Origin: Melieria omissa
Taxonomy: Eukaryota > Arthropoda > Insecta > Diptera > Ulidiidae
NCBI GenBank assembly: GCA_963971225.1
Contig: CAXARI010000032.1
Span: 1,116,001-1,180,000, forward strand
Direction of reading: 5' to 3'
Length of the DNA stretch: 64,000 nucleotides
In this document: positions 38,842 through 52,997 of the stretch, piece by piece
Layout of the letters: each line of letters starts with the position of its first letter
How positions within the stretch are numbered: position 1 is the stretch's first letter
Translations under genes and position numbers: made by a program
The notes under the pieces: model-generated
Databases searched by the model: none
The model's input: the letters and a program-made list of their open reading frames with translations, nothing else
What the model was told of the DNA's origin: nothing

Positions 38842-41201
38842 GTATGGGTTACGTTAATAAAAAACCCCTTAAAATGTAGCTAGAGATTGCAGCTTTATCA
38901 AATTAAATCAATAATTTGATTACTATTAGGCAATCATGAACAGATCGATGCGCAAGAGTGACATTAAATGGCTGCCTACTGCAAAATCGATAAAATGCTT
39001 GTAAAATATGATGATTCTAGGTTTATAGAAAAAAAAATAACCTTAAAACCTAGCTGGAGTTTTGAGCTTTCATAAATGGGGTCAATCTTCTCGCTATCTC
39101 AAATAATGCAGGAGAATTTCGTTGTGGAAAAGTGATATCGACCACATGATACATCTATATCAGGGGTGCCCAAAGTCTTCTTATGGAAAAGCAAAAACCA
39201 ATACATTTAAAGTTGCCCAAAAAAATGCAAACAAATTATTTAATTAATTGAATTAGTTGAAAGCACATTGTGCATTTCGCTTGACCCTTAAAATTATAAG
39301 TGAAAAAAATATAATGTTCCCATTTGTCATTGCCGAAAGGCCAACCAATCGCCAAAACAAAAACTACAACAACAAAAGCATCTAATTTTTTTTCATACAT
39401 AGAATTTCTTGAGGAAACAAAACAAAAATCCGCGCAGCCCCAACACGTGTTGCTTCGTTGCTGTCACAACAACGACTGATTGAAAGAATGCACCTCTGAT
39501 CTATATAACCAATCAAATGCTTGTGGAACCTAAGTACGCACAATCACTTTAATCAAAATGGCGTCAAAATTAAGCCAGAGTGACCACCTTTCAATAATTT
39601 GGTAAATAAAAAAATATCCCACCGGCAGCATGATCGAAATTATGGCTGTTAAATCTCGACCCGTTAACGGATTTTAATAATATTATGCCTTATTATTTAG
39701 CTAGACTCGTATGCTTTCTATAATGGTATCAATCATCCTTCTATACCCCAAGGTTCGAAAGCAAATCGATTTGGAACGGTGACTTTGAAAAAATTGCTAC
39801 TTGGGTGCAACCACTAAAATGCTTGTCAACACCAAATGCATAAGTGCATATTAATAATTGACCCCTTAAAATTTAGCCAGAGTCTTATGCTTTCTATATT
39901 GGTCCCTAACTTTTCATTATCCTTCAGGAATAATGAGCATATCGATGCGCAAGGATAACATTGAAAAACTGCCTATTACAAAATACACACTCACCACTAA
40001 AGTGCTTATAGATTCCAAACGGTATGGGTTACGTTAATAAAAAACCCCTTAAAATGTAGCTAGAGATTGCAGCTTTATCAAATTAAATCAATAATTTGAT
40101 TACTATTAGGCAATCATGAACAGATCGATGCGCAAGAGTGACATTAAATGGCTGCCTACTGCAAAATCGATAAAATGCTTGTAAAATATGATGATTCTAG
40201 GTTTATAGAAAAAATAATAACCTTAAAACCTAGCTGGAGTTTTGAGCTTTCATAAATGGGGTCAATCTTCTCGCTATCTCAAATAATGCAGGAGACTTTC
40301 GTTGTGGAAAAGTGATATCGACCACATGATACATCTATATCAGGGGTGCCCAAAGTCTTCTTATGGAAAAGCAAAAACCAATACATTTAAAGTTGCCCAA
40401 AAAAATGCAAACAAATTATTTAATTAATTGAATTAGTTGAAAGCACATTGTGCATTTCGCTTGACCCTTAAAATTATAAGTGAAAAAAATATAATGTTCC
40501 CATTTGTCATTGCCGAAAGGCCAACCAATCGCCAAAACAAAAACTACAACAACAAAAGCATCTAATTTTTTTTCATACATAGAATTTCTTGAGGAAACAA
40601 AACAAAAATCCGCGCAGCCCCCACACGTGTTGCTTCGTTGCTGTCACAACAACGACTGATTGAAAGAATGCACCTCTGATCTATATAACCAATCAAATGC
40701 TTGTGGAACCTAAGTACGCACAATCACTTTAATCAAAATGGCGTCAAAATTAAGCCAGAGTGACCACCTTTCAATAATTTGGTAAATAAAAAAATATCCC
40801 ACCGGCAGCATGATCGAAATTATGGCTGTTAAATCTCGACCCGTTAACGGATTTTAATAATATTATGCCTTATTATTTAGCTAGACTCGTATGCTTTCTA
40901 TAATGGTATCAATCATCCTTCTATACCCCAAGGTTCGAAAGCAAATCGATTTGGAACGGTGACTTTGAAAAAATTGCTACTTGGGTGCAACCACTAAAAT
41001 GCTTGTCAACACCAAATGCATAAGTGCATATTAATAATTGACCCCTTAAAATTTAGCCAGAGTCTTATGCTTTCTATATTGGTCCCTAACTTTTCATTAT
41101 CCTTCAGGAATAATGAGCATATCGATGCGCAAGGATAACATTGAAAAACTGCCTATTACAAAATACACACTCACCACTAAAGTGCTTATAGATTCCAAAC
41201 G
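38842..41201. repeat. Common units U34 and U35
   Basis: U34 (38842-40021) has the CAACACGTGTTG mark of U32 plus the A-run mark of U8. U35 (40022-41201) has AGGAGACTTTCG for AGGAGAATTTCG, which returns in U38. Each holds a full hAT-type element, from 39161 and 40341. Confidence 0.9.
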
Positions 41202-42383
41202 GTATGGGTTACGTTAATAAAAAACCCCTTAAAATGTAGCTAGAGATTGCAGCTTTATCAAATTAAATCAATAATTTGATTACTATTAGGCAATCATGAA
41301 CAGATCGATGCGCAAGAGTGACATTAAATGGCTGCCTACTGCAAAATCGATAAAATGCTTGTAAAATATGATGATTCTAGGTTTATAGAAAAACTAATAA
41401 CCTTAAAACCTAGCTGGAGTTTTGAGCTCTCATAAATGGGGTCAATCTTCTCGCTATCTCAGATAATGCAGGAGAACTTCGTTGTGGAAAAGTGATATCG
41501 ACCACATGATACATCTATATCAGGGGTGCCCAAAATCTTCTTATGGAAAAGCAAAAACCAATACATGTAAAGTTGACCAAAAAAATGCAAACAAATTATT
41601 TAGTTAATTGAATTAGTTGAAAGCACATTGTGCATTTCGCTTGACCCTTAAAATTATAAGTGAAAAAAATATAATGTTCCCATTTGTCATTGCCGAAAGG
41701 CCAACCAATCGCCAAAACAAAAACTACAACAACAAAAGCATCTAATTTTTTTTCATACATAGAATTTCTTGAGGAAACAAAAAAAAAAATCAGCGCAGCC
41801 CCCACACGTGTTGCTTCGTTGCTGTCACAACAACGACTGATTGAAAGAATGCACCTCTGATCTATATAACCAATCAAATGCTTGTGGAACCTAAGTACGC
41901 ACAATCACTTTAATCAAAATGGCGTCAAAATTAAGCCAGAGTGACCACCTTTCAATAATTTGGTAAATAAAAAAAATATCCCACCGGCAGCATGATCGAA
42001 ATTATGGCTGTTAAATCTCGACCCGTTAACGGATTTTAATATTATTATGCCTTATTATTTAGCTACACTCGTATGCTTTCTATAATGGTATCAATCATCC
42101 TTCTATACCCCAAGATTCGAAAGCAAATCGATTTGGAACGGTGACTTTGAAAAAATTGCTACTTGGGTGCAACCACTAAAATGCTTGTCAACACCAAATG
42201 CATAAGTGCATATTAATAATTGACCCCTTAAAATTTAGACGGAGTCTTATGCTTTCTATATTGGTCCCTAACTTTTCATTATCCTTCAGGAATAATGAGC
42301 ATATCGATGCGCAAGGATAACATTGAAAAACTGCCTATTACAAAATACACACTCACCACTAAAGTGCTTATAGATTCCAAACG
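41202..42383. repeat. Chimeric unit U36: common start, P-type remainder (1182 bp)
   Basis: The first part is common type (GTATGGG, GATTGCAGC, ATTAGGC near 41287). From AAACTAATAACC at about 41391 onward it is P type through the element and monomer C, and it ends with the TTTAGACGGAG mark of U31 and U33. The switch lies within about 100 bp of identical sequence in monomer A. It also has AATCAGCGC in the element, as in U20 and U21. Confidence 0.9.
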
Positions 42384-44744
42384 GTATGGGTTACGTTAAT
42401 AAAAAACCCCTTAAAATGTAGCTAGAGATTGCAGCTTTATCAAATTAAATCAATAATTTGATTACTATTAGGCAATCATGAACAGATCGATGCGCAAGAG
42501 TGACATTAAATGGCTGCCTACTGCAAAATCGATAAAATGCTTGTAAAATATGATGATTCTAGGTTTATAGAAAAAATAATAACCTTCAAACCTAGCTGGA
42601 GTTTTGAGCTTTCATAAATGGGGTCAATCTTCTCGCTATCTCAAATAATGCAGGAGAATTTCGTTGTGGAAAAGTGATATCGACCACATGATACATCTAT
42701 ATCAGGGGTGCCCAAAGTCTTCTTATGGAAAAGCAAAAACCAATACATTTAAAGTTGCCCAAAAAAATGCAAACAAATTATTTAATTAATTGAATTAGTT
42801 GAAAGCACATTGTGCATTTCGCTTGACCCTTAAAATTATAAGTGAAAAAAATATAATGTTCCCATTTGTCATTGCCGAAAGGCCAACCAATCGCCAAAAC
42901 AAAAACTACAACAACAAAAGCATCTAATTTTTTTTCATACATAGAATTTCTTGAGGAAACAAAACAAAAATCCGCGCAGCCCCAACACGTGTTGCTTCGT
43001 TGCTGTCACAACAACGACTGATTGAAAGAATGCACCTCTGATCTATATAACCAATCAAATGCTTGTGGAACCTAAGTACGCACAATCACTTTAATCAAAA
43101 TGGCGTCAAAATTAAGCCAGAGTGACCACCTTTCAATAATTTGGTAAATAAAAAAATATCCCACCGGCAGCATGATCGAAATTATGGCTGTTAAATCTCG
43201 ACCCGTTAACGGATTTTAATAATATTATGCCTTATTATTTAGCTAGACTCGTATGCTTTCTATAATGGTATCAATCATCCTTCTATACCCCAAGGTTCGA
43301 AAGCAAATCGATTTGGAACGGTGACTTTGAAAAAATTGCTACTTGGGTGCAACCACTAAAATGCTTGTCAACACCAAATGCATAAGTGCATATTAATAAT
43401 TGACCCCTTAAAATTTAGCCAGAGTCTTATGCTTTCTATATTGGTCCCTAACTTTTCATTATCCTTCAGGAATAATGAGCATATCGATGCGCAAGGATAA
43501 CATTGAAAAACTGCCTATTACAAAATACACACTCACCACTAAAGTGCTTATAGATTCCAAACGGTATGGGTTACGTTAATAAAAAACCCCTTAAAATGTA
43601 GCTAGAGATTGCAGCTTTATCAAATTAAATCAATAATTTGATTACTATTAGGCAATCATGAACAGATCGATGCGCAAGAGTGACATTAAATGGCTGCCTA
43701 CTGCAAAATCGATAAAATGCTTGTAAAATATGATGATTCTAGGTTTATAGAAAAAATAATAACCTTAAAACCTAGCTGGAGTTTTGAGCTTTCATAAATG
43801 GGGTCAATCTTCTCGCTATCTCAAATAATGCAGGAGACTTTCGTTGTGGAAAAGTGATATCGACCACATGATACATCTATATCAGGGGTGCCCAAAGTCT
43901 TCTTATGGAAAAGCAAAAACCAATACATTTAAAGTTGCCCAAAAAAATGCAAACAAATTATTTAATTAATTGAATTAGTTGAAAGCACATTGTGCATTTC
44001 GCTTGACCCTTAAAATTATAAGTGAAAAAAATATAATGTTCCCATTTGTCATTGCCGAAAGGCCAACCAATCGCCAAAACAAAAACTACAACAACAAAAG
44101 CATCTAATTTTTTTTCATACATAGAATTTCTTGAGGAAACAAAACAAAAATCCGCGCAGCCCCCACACGTGTTGCTTCGTTGCTGTCACAACAACGACTG
44201 ATTGAAACAATGCACCTCTGATCTATATAACCAATCAAATGCTTGTGGAACCTAAGTACGCACAATCACTTTAATCAAAATGGCGTCAAAATTAAGCCAG
44301 AGTGACCACCTTTCAATAATTTGGTAAATAAAAAAAATATCCCACCGGCAGCATGATCGAAATTATGGCTGTTAAATCTCGACCCGTTAACGGATTTTAA
44401 TATTATTATGCCTTATTATTTAGCTACACTCGTATGCTTTCTATAATGGTATCAATCATCCTTCTATACCCCAAGATTCGAAAGCAAATCGATTTGGAAC
44501 GGTGACTTTGAAAAAATTGCTACTTGGGTGCAACCACTAAAATGCTTGTCAACACCAAATGCATAAGTGCATATTAATAATTGACCCCTTAAAATTTAGC
44601 CAGAGTCTTATGCTTTCTATATTGGTCCCTAACTTTTCATTATCCTTCAGGAATAATGAGCATATCGATGCGCAAGGATAACATTGAAAAACTGCCTATT
44701 ACAAAATACACACTCACCACTAAAGTGCTTATAGATTCCAAACG
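42384..44744. repeat. Common units U37 and U38
   Basis: U37 (42384-43563) has the CAACACGTGTTG mark. U38 (43564-44744) has AGGAGACTTTCG, then P-like marks in its right half (TATTATTATGCC, GCTACACTC, AAGATTCG) but AGCCAGAG at the end, and GAAACAATGC in the element. U38 is therefore also mixed. Confidence 0.88.
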
Positions 44745-45894
44745 GTATGGGTTACGTTAATAAAAAACCCCTTAAAATGTAGCTAGAGATTGCAGCTTTA
44801 TCAAATTAAATCAATAATTTGATTACTATTAGGCAATCATGAACAGATCGATGCGCAAGAGTGACATTAAATGGCTGCCTACTGCAAAATCGATAAAATG
44901 CTTGTAAAATATGATGATTCTAGGTTTATAGAAAAAATAATAACCTTAAAACCTAGCTGGAGTTTTGAGCTTTCATAAATGGGGTCAATCTTCTCGCTAT
45001 CTCAGATAATGCAGGAGAATTTCGTTGTGGAAAAGTGATATCGACCACATGATACATCTATATCAGGGGTGCCCAAAATCTTCTTATGGAAAAGCAAAAT
45101 CCAATACATGTAAAGTTGCCCAAAAAAAATGCAAACAAATTATTTAATTAATTAGTTGAAAGCACATTGTGCATTTCGCTTGACCCTTAAAATTATAAGT
45201 GAAAAAAATATAATGTTCCCATTTGTCATTGCCGAAAGGCCAACCAATCGCCAAAACAAAAACTACAACAACAAAAGCATCTAATTTTTTTTCATACATA
45301 GAATTTCTTGAGGAAACAAAACAAAAATCCGCGCAGCCCCCACACGTGTTGCTTCGTTGCTGTCACAACAACGACTGACTGAAACAATGCACCTCTGATC
45401 TATATAACCAATCAATTACTTTAATCAAAATGGCGTCAAAATTAAGCCAGAGTGACCACCTTTCAATAATTTGGTAAATAAAAAAAATATCCCACCGGCA
45501 GCATGATCGAAATTATGGCTGTTAAATCTCGACCCGTTAACGGATTTTAATAATATTATGCCTTATTATTTAGCTAGACTCGTATGCTTTCTATAATGGT
45601 ATCAATCATCCTTCTATACCCCAAGGTTCGAAAGCAAATCGATTTGGAACGGTGACTTTGAAAAAATTGCTACTTGGGTGCAACCACTAAAATGCTTGTC
45701 AACACCAAATGCATAAGTGCATATTAATAATTGACCCCTTAAAATTTAGCCAGAGTCTTATGCTTTCTATATTGGTCCCTAACTTTTCATTATCCTTCAG
45801 GAATAATAAGCATATCGATGCGCAAGGATAACATTGAAAAACTGCCTATTACAAAATACACACTCACCACTAAAGTGCTTATAGATTCCAAACG
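44745..45894. repeat. Diverged unit U39 (1150 bp) with a 27-bp deletion
   Basis: The hAT-type element (45064-45397, 334 bp) lacks a TGAAT block and has an extra A. After its right target copy, 27 bp are missing, leaving CCAATCAATTACTTTAATC near 45411. It shares AAAATCTTC and CATGTAAAG with P units but TTGCCC with common units, plus GACTGACTG and GAAACAATGC in the element. Confidence 0.9.
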
Positions 45895-47074
45895 GTATGG
45901 GTTACATTAAAAAAAAAACCCTTAAAATGTAGCTAGAGATTGCAGCTTTATCAAATTAAATCAATAATTTCATTACTATTCGGCAATCATGAACAATTCG
46001 ATGCGCAAAAGTGACATTAAATGGCTGCCTACTGCAAAATCGATAAAATGCTTGTAAAATATGATGATTCTAGGTTTATAGAAAAAATATCAACCTTAAA
46101 ACCTAGCTGGAGTTTTGAGCTTTCATAAATGGGGTCAATCTTCTCGCTATCTCAAATAATGCAGCAGAATTTCGTTGTGGAAAAGTGATATCGACCACAT
46201 GATACATCTATATTAGGGGTGCCCAAAATATTCTTATGGAAAAGCAAAAACCAATACATGTAAAGTTGCCCAAAAATATGCAAACAAATTATTTAATTAA
46301 TTGAATTAGTTGAAAGCACATTGTGCATTTCGCTTGACCCTTAAAATTATAAGTGAAAAAAATATAATGTTCCCATTTGTCATTGCCGAAAGGCCAACCA
46401 ATCGCCAAAACAAAAACTACAACAACAAAAGCATCTAATTTTTTTCATACATAGAATTTCTTGAGGAAACAAAACAAAAATCCGCGCAGCCCCCACACGT
46501 GTTGCTTCGTTGCTGTCACAACAACGACTGATTGAAAGAATGCACCTCTGATCTATATAACCAATCAAATGCTTGTGGAACCTAAGTACGCACAATCACT
46601 TTAATCAAAATGGCGTCAAAATTAAGCCAGAGTGACCACCTTTCACCAATTTGGTAAATAAAAAAAATATCCCACCGGCAGCATGATCGAAATTATGGCT
46701 GTTAAATCTCGACCCGTTAACGGATTTTAATATTATTATGCCTTATTATTTAGCTACACTCGTATGCTTTCTATAATGGTATCAATCATCCTTCTATACC
46801 CCAAGGTTCGAAAGCAAATCGATTTGGAACGGTGACTTTGAAAAAATTGCTACTTGGGTGCAACCACTAAAATGCTTGTCAACACCAAATGCATAAGTGC
46901 ATATTAATAATTGACCCCTTAAAATTTAGCCAGAGTCTTATGCTTTCTATATTGGTCCCTAACTTTTCATTATCCTTCAGGAATAATGAGCATATCGATG
47001 CGCAAGGATAACATTGAAAAACTGCCTATTACAAAATACACACTCACCACTAAAGTGCTTATAGATTCCAAACG
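45895..47074. repeat. Most diverged unit U40 (1180 bp)
   Basis: It has many private changes: GTTACATTAAAAAAA at its start, AACAATTCGATGCGCAAAAG, AATATCAACC, AATGCAGCAGAA, a T for the first C of the hAT-type element (ATATTAGGGG at 46214), AAAATATTC and CAAAAATATGC. The changes sit mostly in the left half. From about 46600 it returns to the common sequence, with CACCAATT. Confidence 0.92.
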
Positions 47075-50000
47075 GTATGGGTTACGTTAATAAAAAACCC
47101 CTTAAAATGTAGCTAGAGATTGCAGCTTTATCAAATTAAATCAATAATTTGATTACTATTAGGCAATCATGAACAGATCGATGCGCAAGAGTGACATTAA
47201 ATGGCTGCCTACTGCAAAATCGATAAAATGCTTGTAAAATATGATGATTCTAGGTTTATAGAAAAAATAATAACCTTAAAACCTAGCTGGAGTTTTGAGC
47301 TTTCATAAATGGGGTCAATCTTCTCGCTATCTCAAATAATGCAGGAGAATTTCGTTGTGGAAAAGTGATATCGACCACATGATACATCTATATCAGGGGT
47401 GCCCAAAGTCTTCTTATGGAAAAGCAAAAACCAATACATTTAAAGTTGCCCAAAAAAATGCAAACAAATTATTTAATTAATTGAATTAGTTGAAAGCACA
47501 TTGTGCATTTCGCTTGACCTTTAAAATTATAAGTGAAAAAAATATAATGTTCCCATTTGTCATTGCCGAAAGGCCAACCAATCGCCAAAACAAAAACTAC
47601 AACAACAAAAGCATCTAATTTTTTTTCATACATAGAATTTCTTGAGGAAACAAAACAAAAATCCGCGCAGCCCCCACACGTGTTGCTTCGTTGCTGTCAC
47701 AACAACGACTGATTGAAAGAATGCACCTCTGATCTATATAACCAATCAAATGCTTGTGGAACCTAAGTACGCACAATCACTTTAATCAAAATGGCGTCAA
47801 AATTAAGCCAGAGTGACCACCTTTCAATAATTTGGTAAATAAAAAAATATCCCACCGGCAGCATGATCGAAATTATGGCTGTTAAATCTCGACCCGTTAA
47901 CGGATTTTAATAATATTATGCCTTATTATTTAGCTAGACTCGTATGCTTTCTATAATGGTATCAATCATCCTTCTATACCCCAAGGTTCGAAAGCAAATC
48001 GATTTGGAACGGTGACTTTGAAAAAATTGCTACTTGGGTGCAACCACTAAAATGCTTGTCAACACCAAATGCATAAGTGCATATTAATAATTGACCCCTT
48101 AAAATTTAGCCAGAGTCTTATGCTTTCTATATTGGTCCCTAACTTTTCATTATCCTTCAGGAATAATGAGCATATCGATGCGCAAGGATAACATTGAAAA
48201 ACTGCCTATTACAAAATACACACTCACCACTAAAGTGCTTATAGATTCCAAACGGTATGGGTTACGTTAATAAAAAACCCCTTAAAATGTAGCTAGAGAT
48301 TGCAGCTTTATCAAATTAAATCAATAATTTGATTACTATTAGGCAATCATGAACAGATCGATGCGCAAGAGTGACATTAAATGGCTGCCTACTGCAAAAT
48401 CGATAAAATGCTTGTAAAATATGATGATTCTAGGTTTATAGAAAAAATAATAACCTTAAAACCTAGCTGGAGTTTTGAGCTTTCATAAATGGGGTCAATC
48501 TTCTCGCTATCTCAAATAATGCAGGAGAATTTCGTTGTGGAAAAGTGATATCGACCACATGATACATCTATATCAGGGGTGCCCAAAGTCTTCTTATGGA
48601 AAAGCAAAAACCAATACATTTAAACTTGCCCAAAAAAATGCAAACAAATTATTTAATTAATTGAATTAGTTGAAAGCACATTGTGCATTTCGCTTGACCC
48701 TTAAAATTATAAGTGAAAAAAATATAATGTTCCCATTTGTCATTGCCGAAAGGCCAACCAATCGCCAAAACAAAAACTACAACAACAAAAGCATCTAATT
48801 TTTTTTCATACATAGAATTTCTTGAGGAAACAAAACAAAAATCCGCGCAGCCCCCACACGTGTTGCTTCGTTGCTGTCACAACAACGACTGATTGAAAGA
48901 ATGCACCTCTGATCTATATAACCAATCAAATGCTTGTGGAACCTAAGTACGCACAATCACTTTAATCAAAATGGCGTCAAAATTAAGCCAGAGTGACCAC
49001 CTTTCACCAATTTGGTAAATAAAAAAAATATCCCACCGGCAGCATGATCGAAATTATGGCTGTTAAATCTCGACCCGTTAACGGATTTTAATAATATTAT
49101 GCCTTATTATTTAGCTAGACTCGTATGCTTTCTATAATGGTATCAATCATCCTTCTATACCCCAAGGTTCGAAAGCAAATCGATTTGGAACGGTGACTTT
49201 GAAAAAATTGCTACTTGGGTGCAACCACTAAAATGCTTGTCAACACCAAATGCATAAGTGCATATTAATAATTGACCCCTTAAACTTTAGCCAGAGTCTT
49301 ATGCTTTCTATATTGGTCCCTAACTTTTCATTATCCTTCAGGAATAATGAGCATATCGATGCGCAAGGATAACATTGAAAAACTGCCTATTACAAAATAC
49401 ACACTCACCACTAAAGTGCTTATAGATTCCAAACGGTATGGGTTACGTTAATAAAAAACCCCTTAAAATGTAGCTAGAGATTGCAGCTTTATCAAATTAA
49501 ATCAATAATTTCATTACTATTAGGCAATCATGAACAGATCGATGCGCAAGAGTGACATTAAATGGCTGCCTACTGCAAAATCGATAAAATGCTTGTAAAA
49601 TATGATGATTCTAGGTTTATAGAAAAAATAATAACCTTAAAACCTAGCTGGAGTTTTGAGCTTTCATAAATGGGGTCAATCTTCTCGCTATCTCAAATAA
49701 TGCAGGAGAATTTCGTTGTGGAAAAGTGATATCGACCACATGATACATCTATATCAGGGGTGCCCAAAGTCTTCTTATGGAAAAGCAAAAACCAATACAA
49801 TACCAATACCAATACAACTTGCCCAAAAAAATGCAAACAAATTAAATAATAATAAATAATTAATTGAATTAGTTGAAAGCACATTGTGCATTTCGCTTGA
49901 CCCTTAAAATTATAAGTGAAAAAAATATAATGTTCCCATTTGTCATTGCCGAAAGGCCAACCAATCGCCAAAACAAAAACTACAACAACAAAAGCATCTA

Positions 50001-52997
50001 ATTTTTTTTCATACATAGAATTTCTTGAGGAAACAAAACAAAAATCCGCGCAGCCCCCACACGTGTTGCTTCGTTGCTGTCACAACAACGACTGATTGAA
50101 AGAATGCACCTCTGATCTATATAACCAATCAAATGCTTGTGGAACCTAAGTACGCACAATCACTTTAATCAAAATGGCGTCAAAATTAAGCCAGAGTGAC
50201 CACCTTTCAATAATTTGGTAAATAAAAAAATATCCCACCGGCAGCATGATCGAAATTATGGCTGTTAAATCTCGACCCGTTAACGGATTTTAATAATATT
50301 ATGCCTTATTATTTAGCTAGACTCGTATGCTTTCTATAATGGTATCAATCATCCTTCTATACCCCAAGGTTCGAAAGCAAATCGATTTGGAACGGTGACT
50401 TTGAAAAAATTGCTACTTGGGTGCAACCACTAAAATGCTTGTCAACACCAAATGCATAAGTGCATATTAATAATTGACCCCTTAAAATTTAGCCAGAGTC
50501 TTATGCTTTCTATATTGGTCCCTAACTTTTCATTATCCTTCAGGAATAATGAGCATATCGATGCGCAAGGATAACATTGAAAAACTGCCTATTACAAAAT
50601 ACACACTCACCACTAAAGTGCTTATAGATTCCAAACGGTATGGGTTACGTTAATAAAAAACCCCTTAAAATGTAGCTAGAGATTGCAGCTTTATCAAATT
50701 AAATCAATAATTTGATTACTATTAGGCAATCATGAACAGATCGATGCGCAAGAGTGACATTAAATGGCTGCCTACTGCAAAATCGATAAAATGCTTGTAA
50801 AATATGATGATTCTAGGTTTATAGAAAAAATAATAACCTTAAAACCTAGCTGGAGTTTTGAGCTTTCATAAATGGGGTCAATCTTCTCGCTATCTCAAAT
50901 AATGCAGGAGAATTTCGTTGTGGAAAAGTGATATCGACCACATGATACATCTATATCAGGGGTGCCCAAAGTCTTCTTATGGAAAAGCAAAAACCAATAC
51001 ATTTAAAGTTGCCCAAAAAAATGCAAACAAATTATTTAATTAATTGAATTAGTTGAAAGCACATTGTGCATTTCGCTTGACCCTTAAAATTATAAGTGAA
51101 AAAAATATAATGTTCCCATTTGTCATTGCCGAAAGGCCAACCAATCGCCAAAACAAAAACTACAACAACAAAAGCATCTAATTTTTTTTCATACATAGAA
51201 TTTCTTGAGGAAACAAAACAAAAATCCGCGCAGCCCCCACACGTGTTGCTTCGTTGCTGTCACAACAACGACTGATTGAAAGAATGCACCTCTGATCTAT
51301 ATAACCAATCAAATGCTTGTGGAACCTAAGTACGCACAATCACTTTAATCAAAATGGCGTCAAAATTAAGCCAGAGTGACCACCTTTCAATAATTTGGTA
51401 AATAAAAAAATATCCCACCGGCAGCATGATCGAAATTATGGCTGTTAAATCTCGACCCGTTAACGGATTTTAATAATATTATGCCTTATTATTTAGCTAG
51501 ACTCGTATGCTTTCTATAATGGTATCAATCATCCTTCTATACCCCAAGGTTCGAAAGCAAATCGATTTGGAACGGTGACTTTGAAAAAATTGCTACTTGG
51601 GTGCAACCACTAAAATGCTTGTCAACACCAAATGCATAAGTGCATATTAATAATTGACCCCTTAAAATTTAGCCAGAGTCTTATGCTTTCTATATTGGTC
51701 CCTAACTTTTCATTATCCTTCAGGAATAATGAGCATATCGATGCGCAAGGATAACATTGAAAAACTGCCTATTACAAAATACACACTCACCACTAAAGTG
51801 CTTATAGATTCCAAACGGTATGGGTTACGTTAATAAAAAACCCCTTAAAATGTAGCTAGAGATTGCAGCTTTATCAAATTAAATCAATAATTTGATTACT
51901 ATTAGGCAATCATGAACAGATCGATGCGCAAGAGTGACATTAAATGGCTGCCTACTGCAAAATCGATAAAATGCTTGTAAAATATGATGATTCTAGGTTT
52001 ATAGAAAAAATAATAACCTTAAAACCTAGCTGGAGTTTTGAGCTTTCATAAATGGGGTCAATCTTCTCGCTATCTCAAATAATGCAGGAGAATTTCGTTG
52101 TGGAAAAGTGATATCGACCACATGATACATCTATATCAGGGGTGCCCAAAGTCTTCTTATGGAAAAGCAAAAACCAATACATTTAAAGTTGCCCAAAAAA
52201 ATGCAAACAAATTATTTAATTAATTGAATTAGTTGAAAGCACATTGTGCATTTCGCTTGACCCTTAAAATTATAAGTGAAAAAAATATAATGTTCCCATT
52301 TGTCATTGCCGAAAGGCCAACCAATCGCCAAAACAAAAACTACAACAACAAAAGCATCTAATTTTTTTTCATACATAGAATTTCTTGAGGAAACAAAACA
52401 AAAATCCGCGCAGCCCCCACACGTGTTGCTTCGTTGCTGTCACAACAACGACTGATTGAAAGAATGCACCTCTGATCTATATAACCAATCAAATGCTTGT
52501 GGAACCTAAGTACGCACAATCACTTTAATCAAAATGGCGTCAAAATTATGCCAGAGTGACCACCTTTCAATAATTTGGTAAATAAAAAAATATCCCACCG
52601 GCAGCATGATCGAAATTATGGCTGTTAAATCTCGACCCGTTAACGGATTTTAATAATATTATGCCTTATTATTTAGCTAGACTCGTATTCTTTCTATAAT
52701 GGTATCAATCATCCTTCTATACCCCAAGGTTCGAAAGCAAATCGATTTGGAACGGTGACTTTGAAAAAATTGCTACTTGGGTGCAACCACTAAAATGCTT
52801 GTCACCACCAAATGCATAAGTGCATATTAATAATTGACCCCTTAAAATTTAGCCAGAGTCTTATGCTTTCTATATTGGTCCCTAACTTTTCATTATCCTT
52901 CAGGAATAATGAGCATATCGATGCGCAAGGATAACATTGAAAAACTGCCTATTACAAAATACACACTCACCACTAAAGTGCTTATAGATTCCAAACG
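47075..52997. repeat. Common units U41 to U45
   Basis: Starts are 47075, 48255, 49436, 50638 and 51818. They are mostly 1180-bp units with few changes. U43 (1202 bp) has an added AATACC repeat run near 49795-49816 and an AT-rich form shorter than the usual long form; its element is 49755-50114. U45 has AATTATGCCAG, CGTATTCTTTC and GTCACCACC. No gene is seen. Confidence 0.9.
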
